This document shows positions 8,232 through 15,143 of a stretch of 43,890 bases of DNA, in pieces. The DNA comes from VGRW01 sp031396695. Lineage in GTDB: Bacteria > Myxococcota_A > UBA9160 > SZUA-336. A program made the translations under genes and the position numbers. The stretch lies in contig JANNLG010000070.1 of the NCBI GenBank assembly GCA_031396695.1, forward strand, positions 1-43,890, read 5' to 3'. Numbering within the stretch: the stretch's first letter is position 1; each line of letters starts with the position of its first letter. The notes beneath the pieces are model-generated. The model worked only from the letters and a program-made list of their open reading frames with translations. It was not told the DNA's origin and did not search any database.

Positions 8232-9389
8232 CTAAGGCTTGTGGTCAGCGACGATGTAGGTGCTGAAGTACTGCGAGCCGCCGCCGTAGGCGTGGCCGAG
8301 CGCTTTGTGCACGCCGTCGACCTGGTGCTCGCCGGCCTGGCCGCGCACCTGCATGGCCGCTTCGGCGAAGCGGATCAGGCCCGACGCGCCGATCGGGTTC
8401 GAGGACAGCACGCCGCCTGACATGTTCACGGGCAGATCGCCGTCGATCGCGGTCGCGCCCTCGTAGGTCATCTTCCAGCCGACGCCTTCCTCGGCGAAGC
8501 CCATCGACTCCATCCACATCGGCTCGAACCAGCTGAACGGCACGTAGATCTCCGCGCAGTCGATCTCCTTGCGCGGGTTGGTGATGCGCGCCTTCGCGTA
8601 CAGATCCTTCGCGTTCATGCGCGCGGCCATCGGATTCACCTGATCGCGGCCCGCGAACATGGTGGGCTCGGAGCGCATCGCGGTCGCGTGCACCCAGGCC
8701 GGCTTGCCGGGCGCCTTCGCCGCCGCGCGCTCGCTCGCGAAGATCATCGCGCAGGCGCCGTCCGACGACGGACAGGTCTCGAGGTAGCGGATCGGATCCC
8801 AGAGCATGGGCGAGTTCATCACCTGGTCGAAGGTGACGTCCGGTATCTTTACGTGGGCGTACGGATTCTTGAGCGCGTTCTGGCGGTCCTTCAGCGCCAC
8901 GCGGATGCCCGTGTCCTCCGGCGCACCCGAGCGGCGGATGTAGGCGCGGATCAGCGGCGCGAAGTAGCCGCCCGCGCCCGCCACCACGGCGACGCTGAAC
9001 GGTGTCGAGACCGTGAGCGCCCACATGGCGTTGGACTCGGACTGCTTCTCGAACGCCACGCACAGCACGCGCTCGAACACGCCCGACTCGACCAGCGACG
9101 AGGCGACGATGCCGGTCGAGCCGCCGACGCTGCCGGCGGTGTGTACGCGGATCATCGGCTTGCCGGCGCCGCCCAGCGCCTCGGTCAGAAACATCTCCGG
9201 CATCATCACGCCCTCGAACATGTCGGGCGCCTTGCCGATCACGACCGCGTCGATGTCGCGCCAGCCGAGGCCCGCGTCCTCGAGCGCGCGAATCGCTGCC
9301 TCGCGTACGAGTCCGGGCATCGACACGTCTATGCGCTTGGCGTCGTACTTGGTCTGTCCGATGCCGATGACGGCGCTTCGCTCGGCCAT
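8232..9389 (-). CDS. Thiolase-fold lipid-transfer protein, Ltp3-like (SCP2-thiolase family)
   Basis: A 385-residue thiolase-fold protein beginning MAERSAVIGIGQTKYD. Where classical thiolases carry the nucleophilic Cys (HTACSGG-like), this protein has VHTAGSVGGST, and the C-terminal GHPLGATG motif reads SSNPIGASG, so neither catalytic Cys nor His is present. This matches the mycobacterial Ltp2/Ltp3/Ltp4 group, in which Ltp2 works as a retro-aldolase with a DUF35 partner rather than as a thiolase. The start at 9387-9389 overlaps the upstream gene's stop. Length and position match mycobacterial Rv3523 as I remember it. It is most likely the catalytic or structural half of a heteromer with its neighbours. 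Confidence 0.82.
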   Translation of the reverse strand: MAERSAVIGIGQTKYDAKRIDVSMPGLVREAAIRALEDAGLGWRDIDAVVIGKAPDMFEGVMMPEMFLTEALGGAGKPMIRVHTAGSVGGSTGIVASSLVESGVFERVLCVAFEKQSESNAMWALTVSTPFSVAVVAGAGGYFAPLIRAYIRRSGAPEDTGIRVALKDRQNALKNPYAHVKIPDVTFDQVMNSPMLWDPIRYLETCPSSDGACAMIFASERAAAKAPGKPAWVHATAMRSEPTMFAGRDQVNPMAARMNAKDLYAKARITNPRKEIDCAEIYVPFSWFEPMWMESMGFAEEGVGWKMTYEGATAIDGDLPVNMSGGVLSSNPIGASGLIRFAEAAMQVRGQAGEHQVDGVHKALGHAYGGGSQYFSTYIVADHKP

Positions 9390-10438
9390 CAGTCTCCCTC
9401 CAGCACGCAGACCAGGTTCTGCTGCAAGCACGGACCCTGCGTCGCGTGCGCGACCGCGCGATCGCCGCGCCGGCCCATGATTCGTGAAGCCGCCTCGCCG
9501 ATCCGGATCAGCCCCGCGGCCATCAGCGGATGCGAGGCGAGCGCTCCCCCAGACGGATTGATCACGACGTCCTCGCCGAGACCCAGCGCCGCGCGCAGGA
9601 TCAACTCCTGGTGCGCGTACGGCGCGTGCAGCTCGGCGAAGTCGATCTTGCCCTTGTGCACGCCCGCCTTCTGGCCCGCGACCTCGGTCGACGCCGAGCG
9701 CGCCAGGTCGCGAAGTCCGAGACCGAGCGGCTCGATGCGGTGATCGAAGCCGCGAATCCAGACCGGCCGCTCGCACAGCTCGCGGGCGCGATCTCCGGCC
9801 ACGACCACCAGCGCCGACGCGCCGTCGGTGATCGGCGCGATATCGTGCGCGCGCAGCGGCGAGCGGTAGTGCGGCTCGGCCAGCAGCTTCTCCACGTCGA
9901 CCGCGCCGGAGACGACCGCGTGCGGGTTCGTGACCGCGTCACGGCGGCTGCGCGCGACCACCTGCGCGAGATCGCGCTCGCTCTTGCCGGTGGCTTCGAG
10001 GAACGCGCGCGCTTGCAGCGCGGCCAGGCTGTCCGCGTCGGGCCAGAGCGGCGTCATGGTGTACGGATCGAGCTGCAGCGCGAGGATCTCGGGCAGATCG
10101 CCGGGCGACGATTTGCCGAACGAGTAGACGAGCGCGGAGTCGACGTCGCCCGTCTGGATCTTGATCCACGCCTCGTACAGCGCCCACGCGCCGTCCATCT
10201 CGACGTGCGACTCCTTGATCGGCGGCCACGCACCGACCGCGTCGAGCGCGCCCACGAATGCGAAGCTCTGGCCCTGCAGGTAGTCGCTCGATCCCGAGCA
10301 GGTGAAGCCGATCTCGGCGCGCGGGAGCTTCGACTTGCGCACCACCTCCTGCACGACCGGCATCAGGATCTCGATCTCGTTGCGGATCTCGCGCGCTTTC
10401 GTGGACTGCGCGAACGAGACGATCGCCACGTCGCGCAT
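9389..10438 (-). CDS. Thiolase-fold protein, Ltp4-like (SCP2-thiolase family)
   Basis: A 349-residue thiolase-fold protein beginning MRDVAIVSFAQSTKAREI, with a CSGSSDYLQG segment and an unusual VEMDGAWAL stretch where the catalytic Cys would lie. The C-terminal motif INPSGGALASHPLMAAG keeps the His but not the following Gly. It is therefore probably not a classical beta-ketothiolase. The short length agrees with mycobacterial Rv3522 (Ltp4) as I remember it. Its ATG overlaps the stop of the DUF35 gene upstream, and its stop overlaps the ATG of the Ltp3-like gene, so the three are tightly coupled. I infer a multi-subunit aldolase or acyl-cleaving complex like Ltp2-ChsH2, acting on CoA thioesters. 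Confidence 0.8.
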   Translation of the reverse strand: MRDVAIVSFAQSTKAREIRNEIEILMPVVQEVVRKSKLPRAEIGFTCSGSSDYLQGQSFAFVGALDAVGAWPPIKESHVEMDGAWALYEAWIKIQTGDVDSALVYSFGKSSPGDLPEILALQLDPYTMTPLWPDADSLAALQARAFLEATGKSERDLAQVVARSRRDAVTNPHAVVSGAVDVEKLLAEPHYRSPLRAHDIAPITDGASALVVVAGDRARELCERPVWIRGFDHRIEPLGLGLRDLARSASTEVAGQKAGVHKGKIDFAELHAPYAHQELILRAALGLGEDVVINPSGGALASHPLMAAGLIRIGEAASRIMGRRGDRAVAHATQGPCLQQNLVCVLEGD

Positions 10439-10923
10439 CACAGATGCTCCTTGTACGTGTCGAACGCGGCGTCGGGCTCTGCGATCGGCTTGAAGTAGCG
10501 GATGCTCGACATGGTGGGGCCTAGCTTCTCCTTCTCGACCCAGACCGCTTGCACGCGCATGCCCATGCGCACGTCTTCGAGCGCGCACTCCTGCATCACG
10601 TGCATCATCGGGATGTCGGCTCCGTCGAGCAGCACCGCGGCGCACACGTAGGGCGGATTGAACGCGAGATTCTCGGACGGCACGCGCACGATGCAGAACG
10701 TGGTCACCGTGCCCTTGTCCGCGACCTGGATCTCCTCCTCGGTGCGCACGCCGCAGCGCCCGCAGGCGCCGCGGGACGGCACGTATACGCGCCGGCACTC
10801 GATGCAGCGCTGGCCGAGGATGCGGCCTTCCGCAATCCCGCGCAGGAAGCGGCTCTGCGCTCGGCCCGTCACGTAGTCGTAGTCGAGCACGACCGGCACC
10901 GTGATGCTCTTCACCAGCTCCAT
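10438..10923 (-). CDS. DUF35 OB-fold protein with intact zinc ribbon
   Basis: A 161-residue protein of the DUF35 family: an N-terminal helix, a rubredoxin-like zinc ribbon (CIECRRVYVPSRGACGRC, four Cys) and an OB-fold domain (GTVTTFCIVRVP, YVCAAVLLDGAD). In the ChsH1-ChsH2-Ltp2 steroid system, DUF35 domains tether the aldolase and pass on the acyl-CoA. I choose the ATG at 10921-10923 (MELVKSITVP) because GGAGG lies 7 nt upstream, inside the end of the preceding gene; an in-frame ATG 24 bp further upstream would enlarge the overlap. It sits directly before the Ltp4-like gene and is probably its partner subunit. Confidence 0.85.
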   Translation of the reverse strand: MELVKSITVPVVLDYDYVTGRAQSRFLRGIAEGRILGQRCIECRRVYVPSRGACGRCGVRTEEEIQVADKGTVTTFCIVRVPSENLAFNPPYVCAAVLLDGADIPMMHVMQECALEDVRMGMRVQAVWVEKEKLGPTMSSIRYFKPIAEPDAAFDTYKEHL

Positions 10924-10925
10924 CT

Positions 10926-11387
10926 CTAGACCTCCGGCTCGAAGCACGCGATGTCGCCGATTTCGCCCTTCGTCTCGGCGCGCCAGCGCGGGCGCACGCG
11001 CATGCCTGTGCGCATGTGCGACTCGGACAGCGCGTCGACGGCATGGAGCATCGGCGTGTCGGCGCCGTCGAGCTTGATCAGCGCGTACGCGAACGGCTGC
11101 TGCAGCGGCTGCTTCGCGCGCGGGTTGCCGACCCAGGTCCAGCTCGTGACGGTGCCGCCCGGCCCCACGTCGACGAACTCCTCGGTCGTGGCGTCGCCCG
11201 TGTCGGGGTCGTACTCCGACGGCGGCACGAGCACGCGGCCGGCGCGCGTGCGGATGCCGCAGATCTGCCGCTCGCGAAGTCCTGCGAAGAAGCGCCCGAG
11301 CACCGGTCCGACCGAGCGCTTGTACGCGTACTCCAAATGGTGTGGCGCGGTGAGTGGCGCCTCGTGCTCTGCGTCGGTTTGTGCCAT
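10926..11387 (-). CDS. Second DUF35 OB-fold protein, zinc ribbon lost
   Basis: A 153-residue DUF35 protein with the usual N-terminal helix (GRFFAGLRERQICGIR), a loop and an OB-fold (GTVTSWTWVGNP, PFAYALIKLDGAD, GMRVRPRW). In place of two CxxC pairs it has a single Cys (ICGIRTRAGRVLVPP), so the zinc ribbon is not functional. The two adjacent DUF35 proteins total 314 residues, close to mycobacterial Rv3521 (about 303 by memory), which suggests that here the two domains are separate polypeptides. The ATG at 11385-11387 is preceded by AAGGGAC. It is the first structural gene after the tetR gene, 11 bp from its stop. Confidence 0.82.
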   Translation of the reverse strand: MAQTDAEHEAPLTAPHHLEYAYKRSVGPVLGRFFAGLRERQICGIRTRAGRVLVPPSEYDPDTGDATTEEFVDVGPGGTVTSWTWVGNPRAKQPLQQPFAYALIKLDGADTPMLHAVDALSESHMRTGMRVRPRWRAETKGEIGDIACFEPEV

Positions 11388-11398
11388 CGCTTCGTCCC

Positions 11399-12076
11399 TT
11401 ATCTGGCCGAGCCGTCGCGAGCTCCGGCGAGCATCAGCCGCGCGGCCACGTTCATCTTGCGCGTGATCGTGTCGAGGTCGGGCTCGTTGCCGATCACCCA
11501 GCCGATCAGCGCGGCGAACCACACGCCGATCAGCGCTTCGGCGATCTCGCGCTCCGACTCGGTCGGCGCGAACGCGTCGACCGGGGCGTCGGGATCCAGG
11601 GCTTCGTCGCGCAGCGCCGTCACCAGCATGCGCGTGATGCGGCGGTTGCTGCCGGCGATCTGCACCGCAGTCTCGCGATCGCCGCCCGACATGGCGCGAA
11701 TCAGCGCGCCGCCGAGCTGCGGGTTCTGCAACAGGCCGCGCGTGGCGCGGCGGAAGAACTCGGTCACGCGCTCCAGCGGCGTCGCGCCCGCCACGCGCCG
11801 CTCGAACAGTCCCTGCTCGAGCCGCCGCAGGCCCTCGTTGAACGCGAACAGCAGGATGTCTTCCTTGCCGCGGAAGTACTTGTAGAGCGTGCCGAGCGCG
11901 ACGTCGGAGCGCTCGGCCACGTCGCGCAAGCGCACTGCGTCGAAGCCACCCTGTTCCGCGAGCTCGACCGCGGCGTCGACGATCCGGCGCATGCGCCGCA
12001 GCTGACTCGCGACCAGCTTCGCGACCGGCGGCTCGCTCGCGGCGAGCCCGTGCGAAAGGGGTTGAATCCGACTCAT
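11399..12076 (-). CDS. KstR-like TetR-family transcriptional repressor
   Basis: A 225-residue TetR regulator. The helix-turn-helix lies at about residues 47-70 (VRLRDVAERSDVALGTLYKYF) after an N-terminal helix RIVDAAVELAEQGG. The C-terminal ligand domain (VAGATPLERVTEFF, WFAALIGWVIG) reads like that of mycobacterial KstR, the repressor of cholesterol catabolism that is released by a steroid acyl-CoA. The start is the ATG at 12074-12076; an AT-rich TAATTA lies only a few bases upstream, so a very short or absent leader is possible. A palindrome that fits the KstR consensus lies 9-22 bp upstream, which implies autoregulation and control of both divergent operons. Confidence 0.85.
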   Translation of the reverse strand: MSRIQPLSHGLAASEPPVAKLVASQLRRMRRIVDAAVELAEQGGFDAVRLRDVAERSDVALGTLYKYFRGKEDILLFAFNEGLRRLEQGLFERRVAGATPLERVTEFFRRATRGLLQNPQLGGALIRAMSGGDRETAVQIAGSNRRITRMLVTALRDEALDPDAPVDAFAPTESEREIAEALIGVWFAALIGWVIGNEPDLDTITRKMNVAARLMLAGARDGSAR

Positions 12077-12084
12077 CGAATAAT

Positions 12085-12098
12085 TAGAACACGTTCCA
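12085..12098. promoter_or_regulatory. KstR-type operator, TAGAACACGTTCCA
   Basis: This 14-bp near-palindrome matches the mycobacterial KstR consensus TnnAACnnGTTnnA at every fixed position. It sits between the divergent kstR-like and F420-oxidoreductase genes and overlaps candidate promoter elements for both directions, as expected for a repressor site. That the site binds the adjacent TetR protein is inferred. Confidence 0.75.
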
Positions 12099-12120
12099 AA
12101 CGGCGGTGTCCATGTAAGAT
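12092..12120 (+). promoter_or_regulatory. Candidate promoter of the F420-oxidoreductase operon
   Basis: A -10-like TAAGAT lies at 12115-12120, with a weak -35 candidate (around GTTCCA, 12093-12098) 16 bp upstream and inside the operator. The start codon follows 22 bp after the -10 box, behind an AAAGGGG ribosome-binding site. The -35 match is poor, so the promoter is tentative. Confidence 0.4.
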
Positions 12121-12142
12121 GGTCGCGAAAGGGGAACCTCAG

Positions 12143-13150
12143 ATGAAGCTCGGACTCCAGCTCGGCTACTGGCAGGCGCAGCCGCCGACGAACCACGTCG
12201 CGCTGGCGCAGGAGGCCGAGCGGCTCGGCTACGACTCGGTGTGGACGGCGGAGGCTTGGGGCTCGGACGCCTTCACGCCGCTGGCCTGGATCGGCGCGCA
12301 GACTCGCAAGATCAAGCTCGCGACCGGCATCGTGCAGATCTCCGCGCGCACGCCGGCGTCGACCGCCATGCACGCGCTCACGCTCGACCATCTGTCGAAG
12401 GGCCGCGTGATTCTGGGGCTCGGTGTATCCGGGCCGCAGGTCGTCGAGGGCTGGTACGGCCAGCCGTTCGACAAGCCGCTCGCGCGCACGCGCGAGTACG
12501 TCGGCATCGTGCGCAAGATCCTGGCGCGGCAGGAGCCGGTCGCGAACGCCGGCAAACACTACCCGCTGCCCTACACCGCGGCGGGCGCGTGGGGGCTCGG
12601 CAAGCCGCTGCGCTCGATCGTGCACCCGCTGCGCGCGGACCTGCCGATCTATCTCGGCGCCGAGGGACCGAAGAACGTCGCGCTCGCCGCCGAGATCTGC
12701 GACGGCTGGATCCCGCTCTACTACTCACCGTTCCGGCCCGAAGTCTACGCCGACTCACTCGCGGGTGCGAAGCCCGGCTTCGAGATCGTGCAGGGTCTCG
12801 CGGTCAACATCACGAGTGACATCGCCGCGGGACTCGGTCCGGTAAAGGCGATGCTCGGTTTCTACATCGGTGGCATGGGCGCGAAGGACCGCAACTTCCA
12901 CAAGGAGCTGATGAGCCGGATGGGCTACGAGGCCGAAGCCGCGAAGATCCAACAGCTCTTCTTCGAGGGGAAGCGCGCCGAGGCGATCGCGGCGGTGCCC
13001 GACCAGTTCGCCGACGAGATCTCGCTGGTCGGCCCGATCGAGCGCATCCGCGACCGGCTGCAGGCCTGGAAGTCGACGCCGGTCACGACACTGATGGTGA
13101 GCGCGCACGATCCCGCGGTGATGCGCCAGATGGCCGAGCTCGTGCTCTAG
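12143..13150 (+). CDS. LLM-class F420-dependent oxidoreductase (Rv3520c-like)
   Basis: A 335-residue luciferase-like TIM-barrel protein beginning MKLGLQLGYWQAQPPTNH, with EAWGSDAFTPLAW, LGLGVSGPQVVEGWYG and LGAEGPKNVALAAEICDGW. These segments closely resemble mycobacterial Rv3520c as I remember it. The family uses coenzyme F420 (some members FMN) for hydride transfer to or from alcohols, ketones or enones. Cofactor F420 is assumed from the family; no F420 biosynthesis gene is in the window. The ATG (12143-12145) follows an AAAGGGG site. It is the first plus-strand gene downstream of the KstR-type operator, 7 bp before the EthD-like gene. Confidence 0.88.
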   Translation: MKLGLQLGYWQAQPPTNHVALAQEAERLGYDSVWTAEAWGSDAFTPLAWIGAQTRKIKLATGIVQISARTPASTAMHALTLDHLSKGRVILGLGVSGPQVVEGWYGQPFDKPLARTREYVGIVRKILARQEPVANAGKHYPLPYTAAGAWGLGKPLRSIVHPLRADLPIYLGAEGPKNVALAAEICDGWIPLYYSPFRPEVYADSLAGAKPGFEIVQGLAVNITSDIAAGLGPVKAMLGFYIGGMGAKDRNFHKELMSRMGYEAEAAKIQQLFFEGKRAEAIAAVPDQFADEISLVGPIERIRDRLQAWKSTPVTTLMVSAHDPAVMRQMAELVL

Positions 13151-13157
13151 CCGCGCG

Positions 13158-13859
13158 ATGGAGAAGCTCGTCTACCTGCTCTGGAAGCGCGAGGCGGATC
13201 CGATCGATGCGTTCCGCGCGCGGCTGGTCGAGCACGTCGCGCCCGGTCTTTTGTCGGCCGGCGCGCTCTCGTTCGTGGCGAACGTCGCGGACCTGCACGG
13301 GCAGCTCGGCGCGAACAGTCCGCTGGTCGCGGGCGAGGGCCGCAGTCTCTCTGCGTGCGTATCGGTCTGGGTCCGAAGTCAGGACGCGCGCAAGCCCCTC
13401 GAAGCGACGCTTTCCGGTGTCGCCACGCGCGTGCAGGGTTTCCTCGTCACCGAGTCGGTGCCGCTGCGCTGTCCCGACCGCAGCTGGGCCGACGGCGAGC
13501 GCAGCCCCGGCGTGACGCTCTGGACCGCCTTCCCGAAGCCGGAGCGCGTCTCCGACGAGGCGTTCTTCGCACACTGGTACGGCTCGCACACGCCGCTCTC
13601 GTTCGAGGTCCACCCGCTCTGGCAGTACGTGCGCAACGCCGTCGCGCGACCGCTCACGCCCGGCGCGCCGCCGTATCGCGCGATCGTCGAGGAGCGCTTC
13701 CGCAGCCTGGACGAGATCCTCGACCTGAAGCGCTTCTTCGGCGGCGATCTCGCCAACATCAAGCGCGTGATGGACGACCTGGCCGCGTTCACGGACATGG
13801 CCAGCATGAACACCACGCCGATGAGCGAGTACATCGTGACGAGCGAGCCGTGGCCGTAG
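13158..13859 (+). CDS. EthD-like dimeric alpha/beta-barrel protein (Rv3519-like)
   Basis: A 233-residue protein with two ferredoxin-like halves: an N-terminal YLLWKREADPIDAFRARLVEHVA and a C-terminal WTAFPKPERVSDEAFFAHWYGSHTPLSFE, the latter matching the EthD signature (FxxHWxxxHxPL). EthD-fold proteins act as small monooxygenase or lyase-like enzymes or as accessory proteins; the activity here is not known. It starts 7 bp after the F420-oxidoreductase gene and so belongs to the same operon. Mycobacteria carry a protein of similar length (Rv3519) beside Rv3520c, supporting a shared pathway. Its end overlaps a short SDR relic in another frame. Confidence 0.78.
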   Translation: MEKLVYLLWKREADPIDAFRARLVEHVAPGLLSAGALSFVANVADLHGQLGANSPLVAGEGRSLSACVSVWVRSQDARKPLEATLSGVATRVQGFLVTESVPLRCPDRSWADGERSPGVTLWTAFPKPERVSDEAFFAHWYGSHTPLSFEVHPLWQYVRNAVARPLTPGAPPYRAIVEERFRSLDEILDLKRFFGGDLANIKRVMDDLAAFTDMASMNTTPMSEYIVTSEPWP

Positions 13860-13954
13860 AGCAGAGCCCGCGCTTCGCGGGCAAGGTCGTCCTGATCACC
13901 GGCGCGGGCACGGGCATCGGCCGCGCGCCGGCACGGCCGGCCTTGCACGAGTGA
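13850..13954 (+). pseudogene. N-terminal relic of a short-chain dehydrogenase gene
   Basis: A GTG at 13850-13852, overlapping the end of the EthD-like gene, opens a 34-codon frame that reads RFAGKVVLITGAGTGIGRA, the classic SDR start with the TGxxxGIG nucleotide-binding motif. It then runs into unrelated sequence and a TGA at 13952-13954. No continuation of an SDR was found in any frame downstream, where the next gene is a DUF3047 protein. I read it as the 5' stump of an SDR gene that was the third member of the operon before a deletion removed the rest. Confidence 0.75.
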
Positions 13955-14033
13955 CCCGTCCGAGCGTGCCTCCGACGGGATGCTGAGTTTCCCCCTTGCA
14001 GCGAGCACCGATCCGGTTTCTACTCAGTCAGCC

Positions 14034-15143
14034 ATGACTGTCTCCTCGGACGGAAGCTCGCTCGCGCAACGCTGGGAGGCGCTGCGCGCTCGGATTCCGA
14101 CCGAAGTTCGCGCGCGCTCACTCGCCGCGGCGCACTTGATTCGACTGCCCGCGAACGTGCCGCCCTGGACCGACACGGGAATTCGCTTCGCGAAGGGTGA
14201 CGAGGTCACGATCCTGGCCTCGGGACGCGCGATCGTGTCGACCGAGATGGGGCTGGCTTCACGGCCGCGCTACGCGCTCTGGTCGCGGCTGGGCCGGCGA
14301 GGTCCGGTCTGGACCGGCACGCGCGACACGCAGAGCTTCCGCTGCGATCGCGACGGCGCACTCGAGCTCGCGGTCTACAACGGGGAGTGGAAGTCGCCCG
14401 ATGGCGTGCTCGGCACGCCGGTCGAGGCCTACGCGGGACTCACCGGAGAGATCGAGGCGCTCGTGCTGCACTGGCGCGGAGAGGCGCGCGACGGACTCGC
14501 CGGACTTCAGCGCGTGGCGCCCGGCGAGCCGCTGATCGAGGCCGAGCTCGCGCGCATGGCGAACCCGGCCGTGCGACCCGCGGGCTGGAACTACCTGTGG
14601 TTTCTCGGCCAGAGCGAGACCTTCCGCGCGCTTCGGCCGCGCGACGGCCGGCCCTGCATCGGCTGCCTGACCGAGGACGACGTCGCGATCCTGCGCCGGC
14701 CCGTCTCGCTTCCGCTCGGACCCGACACGGAGGTGAGCTGGCGCTGGCGCGTCGCCGCGCTGCCCTCGAGCCGGCCCGAGGACGCGCTCCTGTGTCACGA
14801 CTATCTGTCGGTCGCGGTGGAGTTCGAGAACGGGCGCGACCTGTCCTGGTTCTGGAGCGCGGGGCTGCCGGTCGAGACTCACTTCGCCTGCCCGATCCCG
14901 CAGTGGAACCCGCGCGAGACGCACCTGGTCGTGCGCTCGGGCGCCGAGGGCCTCGGGCTCTGGCAGAGTGAGCGGCGCAACGTGTTCGCGGACTACTCGC
15001 GCGCGATCGGCGAGCCACCCGCGCGGATCGTCGCCGTCTGGCTGATCGCGGTGAGTCTGTTCCAGCACGGGCGCGGCGAGGCGGAGTTCGCGGACATCGC
15101 GCTCAGCTCGGCCGGCGAACGCGTGGAGCTGGTAGGGAAGTGA
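14034..15143 (+). CDS. DUF3047 protein with N-terminal LecA-like beta domain
   Basis: A 369-residue protein. Residues about 40-140 look like a LecA/PA-IL-type beta-sandwich (IRLPANVPPWTDTGIRFAKG, then RYALWSRLG and ELAVYNGEW). The second half has the DUF3047 layout: VSWRWRVAALP, a mid-domain with DYLSVAVEF, then ETHLVVRSGAEGLGLW, RRNVFADYSRAIGEPPARI and a final strand EAEFADIAL. The function of DUF3047 is unknown; a carbohydrate- or lipid-binding role is inference from the N-terminal fold. No signal peptide is evident. The ATG at 14034 is chosen; an in-frame ATG at 13980 is possible, and neither has a strong ribosome-binding site. The stop overlaps the GTG of the next gene. Confidence 0.7.
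   Translation: MTVSSDGSSLAQRWEALRARIPTEVRARSLAAAHLIRLPANVPPWTDTGIRFAKGDEVTILASGRAIVSTEMGLASRPRYALWSRLGRRGPVWTGTRDTQSFRCDRDGALELAVYNGEWKSPDGVLGTPVEAYAGLTGEIEALVLHWRGEARDGLAGLQRVAPGEPLIEAELARMANPAVRPAGWNYLWFLGQSETFRALRPRDGRPCIGCLTEDDVAILRRPVSLPLGPDTEVSWRWRVAALPSSRPEDALLCHDYLSVAVEFENGRDLSWFWSAGLPVETHFACPIPQWNPRETHLVVRSGAEGLGLWQSERRNVFADYSRAIGEPPARIVAVWLIAVSLFQHGRGEAEFADIALSSAGERVELVGK

Noticed and set aside
14976..14989. AACGTGTTC resembling a second KstR-type site
   Set aside because: It lies inside the DUF3047 coding sequence, and the outer T and A of the consensus are both absent.
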